This document shows, one piece after another, positions 1 to 7,069 of a stretch of DNA of 64,000 nt. The notes under the pieces are model-generated. The model was not told the DNA's origin and searched no databases. It saw only the letters and a program-made list of their open reading frames with translations. Origin of the DNA: SB21 sp964415295 (lineage in GTDB: Bacteria > CLD3 > SB21). Where the stretch lies: assembly GCA_964415295.1 (NCBI GenBank), contig CAYPYN010000002.1:525999-589998 (forward strand), written 5' to 3'. Both the position numbers and the translations under genes were made by a program. Position 1 is the first letter of the stretch. Each line of letters opens with the position of its first letter.

Positions 1-2
1 AC

Positions 3-1028
3 GACGAAGTTCGCCAGGTTGAGTACGAGATCGGCGCTGAAAAATCCGGCTGGAAGAATCGCAATCCTAAGCCGGGAGCGGACCAAGGCCCGATCAAGCG
101 AGGGCTCGGAATGGCCAATTCCGTCTGGTATCATATTTACGGCACCGGATTTCAGGCTACGATACAAGTGACGAGCGACGGCGCGGTTGAATTGACCAAC
201 GGGGTACAGGACATTGGCGGCGGGATACGGACGGCTATGGCTATGGTGGCTGCGGAAGAGCTCGGACTTAAACCTGAAGATATAAACGTGAAGATCGGCG
301 ATTCCAATTTCGGTCTCGGTCCGGCCAGCGGCGGCAGCCAGACGACCGCGGGTATCACGCCGGCCGTTCGCAATGCGGCTTATCTTGCCAAGATGAAAAT
401 GCTGGACATCGCCGCGCCGTTGCACGGCGTGAAGCCCGAGCAACTCCTTTGCTCTGACGGAAAAATAATCGTCGCGTCCGACCCCGCCAAGAGCTTCACA
501 TGGAAACAGGTCGCTTCTAAGATCGCCGGCGAAAAATTTACCGTGACCGGTGAACGTTTCAAAGACCATTTGCAGGCGGGTCCTTTTATTGCGGGCGTGC
601 AGTTTGCTGAGGTAGAAGTGGACACCGGCACCGGCGTGATCCGCGTCAATCGCGTGGTAGCCGTTCACGACTGCGGGCGACCGATGAATCGGCTCACTGC
701 AGAAAATCAGATTCACGGCGGCGTCATTCAGGGCGTTAGTTACGCCTTATTCGAAAATCGCCTGCTCGACCGGAACACCGGGATCATGGTAAACGCCAAC
801 CTGGAACACTACAAGATCGCGGGTTCCATGGACGTACCCGAGATCGAGTCGGTGATCATTGACGTGAACCGCGGCCAATCCAGCACGGGGGCGATGGGTA
901 TCGGGGAACCGGCGACCATTCCTACCGCCGCCGCCATTGCTAACGCCTTTTTTCATGCGACGGGCGTACGCGTGCGGGAATTGCCGATGACCCCGGCGGT
1001 TGTCTTGAAAGCGCTGAAGGGAGCCTGA
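3..1028 (+). CDS. Xanthine dehydrogenase family, molybdenum-binding subunit (5' truncated by window edge)
   Basis: C-terminal 341 residues of the large Mo-pterin subunit of a xanthine dehydrogenase/aldehyde oxidoreductase. The open frame runs from the window edge, so the ATG at 111 is an internal Met, not the start. Visible family motifs are GLGMA (residue ~36), the glycine-rich QDIGGGIRT, GPASGGSQTTAG (cofactor region), and near the C-terminus GIGEPATIPTAAAIANAFF, which holds the conserved active-site Glu of the family. The enzyme hydroxylates purines, aldehydes or N-heterocycles; substrate cannot be read from this fragment. The stop is followed 2 nt later by the cupin GTG, and the FAD subunit follows at 1412, so the three form one operon. 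The 2Fe-2S small subunit is not in the window and is presumably upstream. Confidence 0.93.
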   Translation, partial: DEVRQVEYEIGAEKSGWKNRNPKPGADQGPIKRGLGMANSVWYHIYGTGFQATIQVTSDGAVELTNGVQDIGGGIRTAMAMVAAEELGLKPEDINVKIGDSNFGLGPASGGSQTTAGITPAVRNAAYLAKMKMLDIAAPLHGVKPEQLLCSDGKIIVASDPAKSFTWKQVASKIAGEKFTVTGERFKDHLQAGPFIAGVQFAEVEVDTGTGVIRVNRVVAVHDCGRPMNRLTAENQIHGGVIQGVSYALFENRLLDRNTGIMVNANLEHYKIAGSMDVPEIESVIIDVNRGQSSTGAMGIGEPATIPTAAAIANAFFHATGVRVRELPMTPAVVLKALKGA

Positions 1029-1030
1029 GC

Positions 1031-1393
1031 GTGATCGAAAAAGTAAATATATGTGAAAAGCTGTCTTTGTTCCGCGATCACTGGAACCCGAAGATTGTGG
1101 GCGAGATCAACGACATGCATGTAAAACTGGTCAAACTCCAGGGTGAATTCGTCTGGCACCATCACGATCACGAAGATGAAATGTTTCTGGTTATCAAAGG
1201 CCGGCTGCTCATGAAATTGAGGGACCGCGATATTGACATTCATGAGGGCGAATTTGTCATCATTCCGAAGGCTACAGAACATTGTCCTGTTGCCGAAGAA
1301 GAAGTTCACATCATGCTCTTCGAACCGGCCACAACGTTAAATACAGGCCACATTAAGAACGAGAGAACGGTTGAGAAATTATCCAGACTGTGA
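1031..1393 (+). CDS. Single-domain cupin protein inside the XDH operon
   Basis: 120-residue cupin_2-type protein starting at GTG 2 nt after the Mo-subunit stop. The metal-binding cupin motif 1 is seen as WHHHDHEDEMFLVIKG (residues ~40-55) and motif 2 around GEFVIIPKATEHCPV (~77-91). No signal peptide or membrane segment. Its position between the Mo subunit and the FAD subunit with tight spacing indicates co-translation, yet it is not a known XDH subunit. It could process or bind the enzyme's substrate or product; that role is inference from context only. Confidence 0.85.
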   Translation: MIEKVNICEKLSLFRDHWNPKIVGEINDMHVKLVKLQGEFVWHHHDHEDEMFLVIKGRLLMKLRDRDIDIHEGEFVIIPKATEHCPVAEEEVHIMLFEPATTLNTGHIKNERTVEKLSRL

Positions 1394-1411
1394 TCCTTAA
1401 AAAGGAAATCC

Positions 1412-2407
1412 ATGAATAACTTTGAATACGCCAATCCTAAGAAGATCGAAGAGGTCTTCGCATTCCTGAAAGAACCCGGTTCGCAACTCAAGGCCGGCGG
1501 TATTGATCAATTGGATCTCATGAAAGAGGGCATCGCCCAACCAAAGAGACTGATCAATCTTGCCGGACTGGAAGATCTGCGTTTTGTCAGAGAAGACGGA
1601 CGCCGCGGAACCGTGATCGGACCAAATGTCACGCTTGGCGAGATCGCTTCGCATGAAGAATTCCGCGACCAATACCGCGCTTTGTCGCAAGCCGCGCTCG
1701 GCGCGGCGACGCCGCAGATACGGAACATGGCTACTCTTGGCGGTAATTTGTGTCAACGGCCACGATGCTGGTACTTCCGCAGCGCCGATTTTCACTGCAC
1801 GCGTAAAGGCGGTACGCAGTGCTTTGCTTACGATGGAGAAAATCAATACCATGCCATTTTCGGGAACGACGAAGGCTGCGTGATCGTTCAGCCGTCGGGA
1901 ACGGCCGTGGCACTGACGGCGCTGGATGCGAGACTCAAGGTCGTATCGGAAAAATCGAGCCGCGAAATCCCGATCGCCGAATTCTATATAAGGCCCTCCA
2001 AAGATGTTACCCGGGAACATGTTTTGGAGGCGGGCGAGCTGATCACCGAGATCGTCCTGCCTCCGATGCCGTCCGGATGGGTGAGTTATTATTATAAACA
2101 GAAAGAGAAACAGAGTTTCGATTGGCCGATCGCCGAAGCGGCCGTGGTCATGCATGTAAACGAAAAGCTATGTACGGATGCACGTATTGTACTGGGAGCA
2201 GCGGCGCCGATACCGTGGCGGATAAAAAAAGCGGAAGCGCTCTTGAAAGGCAACATCGTTACCAGGGAACTTGCTCAAACAGCCGCCGAAACGGCAATGA
2301 AAGACGCGACACCGCTTTCAGGAAACGAATACAAAGTTCAGGTTTTCAAAACCGTGATCGCGAGAACCATCTGTTGGGCGGCGGGGATCGATCCGTTCAA
2401 GGATTGA
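1412..2407 (+). CDS. Xanthine dehydrogenase family FAD-binding subunit with extra Cys (Fe-S) insertion, PaoB/YagS-like
   Basis: 331-residue FAD_binding_5/CO dehydrogenase flavoprotein family subunit. The FAD pocket motifs are AGGIDQLDLMKEG (residues ~28-40) and NMATLGGNLCQRPRCWYFR (~107-125). Downstream is a Cys-containing insertion (CQRPRC...C...GGTQC, ~116-142) of the type that carries a [4Fe-4S] cluster in E. coli PaoB (YagS) and in 4-hydroxybenzoyl-CoA reductase beta subunits. This points to an aldehyde oxidoreductase-like or aromatic-substrate enzyme rather than classical xanthine dehydrogenase. RBS AAAAAGGAAA precedes ATG. Last recognisable member of the operon that begins upstream of the window. 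Confidence 0.92.
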   Translation: MNNFEYANPKKIEEVFAFLKEPGSQLKAGGIDQLDLMKEGIAQPKRLINLAGLEDLRFVREDGRRGTVIGPNVTLGEIASHEEFRDQYRALSQAALGAATPQIRNMATLGGNLCQRPRCWYFRSADFHCTRKGGTQCFAYDGENQYHAIFGNDEGCVIVQPSGTAVALTALDARLKVVSEKSSREIPIAEFYIRPSKDVTREHVLEAGELITEIVLPPMPSGWVSYYYKQKEKQSFDWPIAEAAVVMHVNEKLCTDARIVLGAAAPIPWRIKKAEALLKGNIVTRELAQTAAETAMKDATPLSGNEYKVQVFKTVIARTICWAAGIDPFKD

Positions 2408-2410
2408 GCC

Positions 2411-2438
2411 ATTAATTCATTTGTTCAATGAGTCATTG
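2411..2438. repeat. Short degenerate AATGA array
   Basis: Just after the stop of the FAD subunit; the minus strand reads octamer-like units CAATGACT, CATTGAAC, AAATGAAT, TAATGG. Weakest member of a repeat family that is much clearer between 54 and 61 kb. Confidence 0.35.
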
Positions 2439-2486
2439 TTCACGGCCGGATAACATGGCCCGAAAAGAAGTTTTGAGGAAATAGAA

Positions 2487-2702
2487 ATGGAAAATCCATC
2501 TCAATGCAAACACCTGCGGACGAAACACGCGTACATGCCTGAACCGGATAAGCCGGAAGCATGGCGGTCGGGTGAGTCATCTACGGCCCAATACTGGTGC
2601 CTGTGCACGATGACCACCGCAGGCCCGGATAACGTTTTCGCGGCGCCGGAATCGTGTACGGCCGAACGGTCTTGTTTTGTATCGATAGAGTTACCGCAAT
2701 AG
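2487..2702 (+). CDS. Small cysteine-rich protein of unknown function
   Basis: 71-residue ORF preceded by a good RBS (TGAGGAAA, 2474-2481). Five Cys (C7, C38, C40, C57, C63), a CKHLRTK motif near the N-terminus, a YWCLC core and a GPD turn suggest a small metal-binding or disulfide-rich protein. I recall a similar family of uncharacterised small bacterial proteins (C-HLRTK ... YWC-xT ... GPD ... C ... R-C-Y/F), but cannot verify it here. It sits 80 bp after the XDH operon on the same strand and ends 1 bp before the convergent metallo-hydrolase stop. No signal peptide. Confidence 0.55.
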   Translation: MENPSQCKHLRTKHAYMPEPDKPEAWRSGESSTAQYWCLCTMTTAGPDNVFAAPESCTAERSCFVSIELPQ

Positions 2703-2703
2703 A

Positions 2704-3786
2704 TCAAAGCGGTACGATTTCCCCTATTTCCGGCACGATCAGTTTCCCGCCGATCCTATTCTCCGATTCCAGTCTTTTGAGCCACCGTATCGGTTCCCCG
2801 CGCGGTTCATCCGCCAGATCGAATGTCCCGTAATGCATAGGCAGAAAATATTTTCCTTTGAGTTCGTGGAAAGCGCGCACCGCTTCCTCCGGATCGGTGT
2901 GATTAGTCTTCATCACGTAATCCGGCTTATACGCCCCTATCGGCATCAAACAGTAATCGATGGAAGGAAATAAGGAAGCGATCTCCGAAAAATGATCGGC
3001 GTAAGCGGTATCCCCTGCGAAATAAATATATTTCCCCTTGTATTCGATCATAAAACTGCCCCACAGGATCTTATTCCTGTCCCACGGCACCCGCAGATAC
3101 CAGTGTTGCGCAGGCAAAAAGAAAATGCGGAAAGCCTCATGCAGCGGGTACTCCTGGTACCATCCCGCTTCGATCGGCTCGATATTCTTATTCATGGAAC
3201 GAATCGTGTCCCCCATTCTCAGCGGAACCAGCGATCGGGTGTTATGGGACGGCAACTCCGAAAGCGTGGTCGAATCAAGATGATCGTAATGCCCGTGAGA
3301 CAAGAGTATGTAATCCACTTGAAGTTGATCTATAGGAAGAGGCAGCATGCTAAACCGTTTCTGAAAAGGAGGCGCCGTCAGGCAGGGATCGGTCAGAATA
3401 CGTTTTCCGCCGAGCTGAATCAAAAATGAGGCGTGTCCGAGCCAGACCAGGCTGTCTCCTTTGATCGCGTCGAGGTTTTCCAGTCTTCGGACCGGTACGG
3501 AAAATTCTTCTTTTTCCTTTTCTTCCCGCTGCGGATTGGCCGACGACCACCATTTCCATATCCGGCTGAAAGGCGCGCCGGACGATGTGAGGTTCGCATT
3601 CACGAAGCGTCCTTCGATCATCGGATTACCTTTGTAGCTTTCACGGATCACGGTCAGCGCATCGTTCCGGACAAATTCGATCGCCGTTTCCGGATCGGGG
3701 GAAGCCAGCACGGACTTCCCGGCAGAACCGATCAGCAGGCTTTCGAGACCGAGGAACTGAAGGAATTTTCTTCTTGAGATCGGCAT
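2704..3786 (-). CDS. Tat-exported MBL-fold metallo-hydrolase (NAPE-PLD/UlaG-like)
   Basis: 360 residues. The N-terminus SRRKFLQFLGLESLLIG has the twin-arginine motif and a hydrophobic stretch, so export folded through Tat is likely. The beta-lactamase-fold core shows WLGHASFLIQ (~95-104), the zinc motif LLSHGHYDHLD (HxHxDH), FAGDTAYADH and a late PMHYGTF. This arrangement and length resemble the NAPE-hydrolysing phospholipase D/UlaG-like branch of the superfamily. Substrate unknown. The downstream end abuts the convergent small Cys-rich gene. The membrane protein 3789-4241 lies upstream with a 2-nt gap, so the two are likely co-transcribed. Confidence 0.88.
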   Translation of the reverse strand: MPISRRKFLQFLGLESLLIGSAGKSVLASPDPETAIEFVRNDALTVIRESYKGNPMIEGRFVNANLTSSGAPFSRIWKWWSSANPQREEKEKEEFSVPVRRLENLDAIKGDSLVWLGHASFLIQLGGKRILTDPCLTAPPFQKRFSMLPLPIDQLQVDYILLSHGHYDHLDSTTLSELPSHNTRSLVPLRMGDTIRSMNKNIEPIEAGWYQEYPLHEAFRIFFLPAQHWYLRVPWDRNKILWGSFMIEYKGKYIYFAGDTAYADHFSEIASLFPSIDYCLMPIGAYKPDYVMKTNHTDPEEAVRAFHELKGKYFLPMHYGTFDLADEPRGEPIRWLKRLESENRIGGKLIVPEIGEIVPL

Positions 3787-3788
3787 AA

Positions 3789-4241
3789 TTATTTTTTAGG
3801 TGTCATCATTTTCTTAATGGTCGAAAGGATCAGGTAATTGGCTGCGGCTATAATGAACGCGCAAAAGCATAAAAAAAGTCCCGCCAATCCCATCACGGAG
3901 AAGCCGCCTTTCCAAAGACCGCTATTCTTGATGAAATGAAAGTAAAGCTCCCCGACATAGACATAGTCAAAGACCGTAAACACGGCAAAGAACAAATAGG
4001 CATACATGAAATACCGCATACGATCCGTCAGCATGAATATCATACTGGCCGGTACCAGAAGCAGCAAGAAGGCCAGCGGAACGGCGTAGGTCAGTACCGT
4101 GCTGATTTCGTGATAAGCGCTCTGCGTACCCTCGATACTTTCAAACGCATGAAGGGCATCATACAGAAGATAGCTTCCGACCCCTGCGCCGACCGAGAAA
4201 ATCGCGACCGCGACATAAAAGACTTTTTCTGTTTTTGTCAT
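3789..4241 (-). CDS. Four-helix integral membrane protein, unknown function
   Basis: 150 residues with four predicted hydrophobic helices (approx. residues 8-27, 47-70, 77-98, 113-140). Lys-rich ends (MTKTEK..., IKKMMTPKK). No catalytic motif recognised. It directly precedes the Tat-exported metallo-hydrolase on the same strand, so it may be a partner or simply share the promoter. Not assigned to a family by eye. Confidence 0.7.
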   Translation of the reverse strand: MTKTEKVFYVAVAIFSVGAGVGSYLLYDALHAFESIEGTQSAYHEISTVLTYAVPLAFLLLLVPASMIFMLTDRMRYFMYAYLFFAVFTVFDYVYVGELYFHFIKNSGLWKGGFSVMGLAGLFLCFCAFIIAAANYLILSTIKKMMTPKK

Positions 4242-4349
4242 AATTATATTCCTTCGCCTGGCTGAAAAAAGTACAGACCATCCGTATTCGTTGTGTTCGA
4301 CGTCATGAATCGGATACTAACGAAAACACCGGAAATATGTTACGGTAAA

Positions 4350-5552
4350 TTACTTGATCAGTTCCAGTTTCTTCATGCATTTTCTGATGCGCTCGTAACT
4401 GCGGTGGATATCGTTGTCCAGACCCACCGACACTCGAACCAATCCCTTGCTTAGGCCCATCTCTTGCTGTTCTTCCAGGGGAATTTCCGAAGAAGTGCTG
4501 CTGCCCGGTGCGCTGAAAAGGGTCTTGAAATATCCGAGACTGACCGCGAGATAGCCCACTTTTTCCTCCTGCATCATCGCCATCAGCTTATTCGCATTCT
4601 CTTCGGTCACGGCATCGATCGCCAGCATGCCGCCGAATCCGTAAACCGTATTCATGATCCTTTTCATCACGGTATGCTGTTTATGAGACGGCAGACCGGG
4701 ATAGAATATCCGGATCCCGTGTTTTTCGAGATGTTCGGCCAGATACTGGGCGTTCACGCTATGCTTTTGCATACGGATATGCAGGCTGTGAAGATTCTTG
4801 AGAATGCTTGCCGCGCGGTAACTGTCGAGGACCGGTCCCAGAAGCATGCAGGCGCCGGAATTGATATCCGTCAGTTGGTGGATGAATTCCGATGTGGAAC
4901 AGATACAGCCGGCCACACAGTCGCTGGTGCCGTTGATAAACTTGGTGAGGCTGTGGACGACCACGTGCGCGCCGTGCCGGATCGGGGAAATATTCATCGG
5001 GCTGAATGTATTATCCACGACCAATTTGATATTATGCGAATTCGCGATCCTGGCCAATTCCGGCAGATCGGCCACTTCGAGAAGCGGATTGCTTACCGCT
5101 TCGGTATAAATGATCTTCGTCTTGGGATGGATCGCTTTTTTGACGGCCTCGTGGTCCTGCATATTCACAAAATGCACTTTGATGCCGTAGCGCGGAAGTA
5201 TGTTCTTAAACAGGGCATACGTTCCTCCGTACACCGTCCTGCTGGACACAATCTCGTCGCCGGATTGGCACAATTGGAGAACCGTGCAACTGATCGCGGC
5301 CATGCCGGAGGCGGTCACCTGCGCCGCTTCGGAATCTTCGATGAAGGACAGCGCACGGGCCAGATCTTTATTGATAGGATTCCAGTGACGCGAATACAAA
5401 AAACATCCTTCGATCTCGTGATCGAAAACTTCTTTCATTTTTTCCGGCGTCATAAACGTGAATGTCGATGAATCCGTGATGGACGGGTTGACATCGCCGA
5501 ATTCGCCGAAAACGAGATAATCCTGTAATTTACTGCTGGGATCGAATGTCAT
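4350..5552 (-). CDS. Cys/Met metabolism PLP-dependent enzyme (methionine gamma-lyase / cystathionine synthase-lyase family)
   Basis: 400 residues, full length for the family. YSRHWNPINKDLARALSFIE and TASGMAAISCTVLQL (phosphate-binding region) precede VVDNTFSP (cofactor Asp) and VVHSLTKFINGTSDCVAG, where the Lys of SLTKF is the Schiff-base residue. The C-terminal SLGYFKTLFSAPGSSTS and VRVSVGLDN segments are also typical. It forms or cleaves C-S bonds in methionine, homocysteine or cysteine. Methionine gamma-lyase, cystathionine gamma-synthase and O-acetylhomoserine sulfhydrylase cannot be separated by eye. RBS AAGGAG lies 8 nt before ATG. Transcribed alone. Confidence 0.9.
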   Translation of the reverse strand: MTFDPSSKLQDYLVFGEFGDVNPSITDSSTFTFMTPEKMKEVFDHEIEGCFLYSRHWNPINKDLARALSFIEDSEAAQVTASGMAAISCTVLQLCQSGDEIVSSRTVYGGTYALFKNILPRYGIKVHFVNMQDHEAVKKAIHPKTKIIYTEAVSNPLLEVADLPELARIANSHNIKLVVDNTFSPMNISPIRHGAHVVVHSLTKFINGTSDCVAGCICSTSEFIHQLTDINSGACMLLGPVLDSYRAASILKNLHSLHIRMQKHSVNAQYLAEHLEKHGIRIFYPGLPSHKQHTVMKRIMNTVYGFGGMLAIDAVTEENANKLMAMMQEEKVGYLAVSLGYFKTLFSAPGSSTSSEIPLEEQQEMGLSKGLVRVSVGLDNDIHRSYERIRKCMKKLELIK

Positions 5553-5968
5553 GGGAGTCGCTCCTTAAAACGGTTTTTTAGAAATCGTAAAAGCCCCGGT
5601 GCTTTTAGAAGTCAGAATAAGGATCTTTGAAATGACGGTAAGTCGAAAATCGTTGATCCTTAGGCACCTTCCAGTTCTGAACCGGTATAAAATTACGGGT
5701 AATATTTTTGATTGGCAACATATTACTAAAATGTGGTTTTTTTCACGATTTGCTGATCGAATCAGGCATAGTTCTTGACAAGAAACAGTATGCGGACTAT
5801 ATTTCATTAGTTAATCCCATAGGTCTTCAAACATTATTTTTCTATCTCGCTTCCTCAGACGAGCTCTTAATGTAACCGTACTGGCGCACCGATGTAGCCG
5901 AACGCGCCTACCAAGAAATTTACGAACAAATCCGAATAAATGTTTTTCACTTAACCAGTGAGGTATGT
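5553..5968. other. Divergent intergenic region
   Basis: 416 bp between the divergent PLP-enzyme and CsgG/PEGA genes. It holds the RBS of the minus gene, a small inverted repeat TAAAAGC/GCTTTTA near 5590-5610, and the strong plus-strand promoter listed separately. An 80-codon minus-strand frame here (5565-5807) has no coding character. Nothing else recognised. Confidence 0.6.
5775..5803 (+). promoter_or_regulatory. Sigma-70-type promoter for the CsgG/PEGA gene
   Basis: TTGACA (5775-5780), 17-bp spacer, TATATT (5798-5803): consensus -35 and a 5/6 -10 at ideal spacing. The nearest plus-strand gene starts at 5969, implying a 5' leader of about 155 nt. Confidence 0.65.
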
Positions 5969-7045
5969 ATGGTCACAGTGAGATTCTTATTACTTTTCTT
6001 GATGACGACGGCAGCTGCTTTTGCGCAAGATAGCGCATTAACCAGGAAAAAAAATGTGGCGGTATGGGAATTCCAAAGTTCCGGAGATTTGAAAGCCAGT
6101 CAGGTAAAAATCTTGACCACGAGGTTCCAGACTTCACTGGTTAATACGCAAGTGTTTGACGTCCTTGAGAGGGAAAAAATGTCCGAGATATTGAAAGAAC
6201 AGAATTTCAACCTTGCTGATGCATGTAATTCATCCGAATGCGCCGTACAGGTTGGTCAATTGCTGGGAGTTGAATTCATGATCGCCGGGGATATCGGTCT
6301 ACTTGGAGAAACTTATACGATCGACCTGCGAATGGTCGACGTAACCACAGGCAAGATCATCAAAAACATTCCAGAAAACCACGAAGGAAAGATTGATGGG
6401 CTTCTTCTCAAATTGGAAAAAATGGCTTCTTTACTGGCAGGCATCGAATTCAAACCAGCCGTGACCACGGCAACTATCGAAGTCATTTCCAATCCCATCG
6501 GAGGCGAGATCTTGTTCGATGGAAAAAAGACCGGCGTGGTAACGCCAGGCAAGATCGATAACGTCATTCCCGGTAAACATAATATCGAAATCCGAAAAGA
6601 ATTCTCAGTAGGAAAACAGGAGATCACGACAGTTGCAGGAAAAACGGAAAAATTAATGGTGGTGCTTTCTATCCCGACCGTAACCGTCTCTTTCACATCC
6701 GAGCCGGCAGGCGCTGAAGTCATGATCGATGACAAAAAGATCGGTACCACACCCTTTCAGCATACCATGAAAGCGGGAAGATACAAATTGACCATGAATA
6801 AGTCAGGATATGAAACGTACGGTCAGATGGCCGACATTGCCGAGTGGAGCAAATCGGTCACGGGCTCACTGAAAGTCAAGCCGATCAGTACACAGAGCAA
6901 AAAGAAAAAGAGTAATACGATGTGGTATCTTATCGGCGGCGCGGCGGTGGCCGGAGGCGCGGCCGTAGTGCTTCTCGGTGGAAAGAAGAGCGGAAGCGGT
7001 GGAACAGGTTACGATGTGCTGCCTGTTCCGAGCTGGCCGAATTAA
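5969..7045 (+). CDS. Secreted CsgG-like protein with two PEGA domains
   Basis: 358 residues. Signal peptide ~1-19 (cleavage after AFA). Residues ~28-150 resemble the CsgG/FlgO/TolB-N-like fold: NVAVWEFQ, VFDVLEREKMSEILKEQ, GVEFMIAGDI, VDVTTGKII. Two PEGA modules follow (~165-230 and ~233-305), each with the hallmark SNPxGxExxxDGKKTG or SEPAGAEVMIDDKKIG turn. A Lys-rich linker and a C-terminal hydrophobic helix (YLIGGAAVAGGAAVVLLGG) end the protein. The layout suggests an envelope-anchored protein with carbohydrate or cell-wall-facing PEGA domains. It precedes the giant secreted protein by 24 nt and is probably co-transcribed with it. Confidence 0.85.
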   Translation: MVTVRFLLLFLMTTAAAFAQDSALTRKKNVAVWEFQSSGDLKASQVKILTTRFQTSLVNTQVFDVLEREKMSEILKEQNFNLADACNSSECAVQVGQLLGVEFMIAGDIGLLGETYTIDLRMVDVTTGKIIKNIPENHEGKIDGLLLKLEKMASLLAGIEFKPAVTTATIEVISNPIGGEILFDGKKTGVVTPGKIDNVIPGKHNIEIRKEFSVGKQEITTVAGKTEKLMVVLSIPTVTVSFTSEPAGAEVMIDDKKIGTTPFQHTMKAGRYKLTMNKSGYETYGQMADIAEWSKSVTGSLKVKPISTQSKKKKSNTMWYLIGGAAVAGGAAVVLLGGKKSGSGGTGYDVLPVPSWPN

Positions 7046-7069
7046 AACCATTAAGCGGAGAATACGATC

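Noticed and set aside
5565..5807. 80-codon minus-strand open frame
   Set aside because: No RBS, no motif; overlaps the promoter region of the divergent gene.
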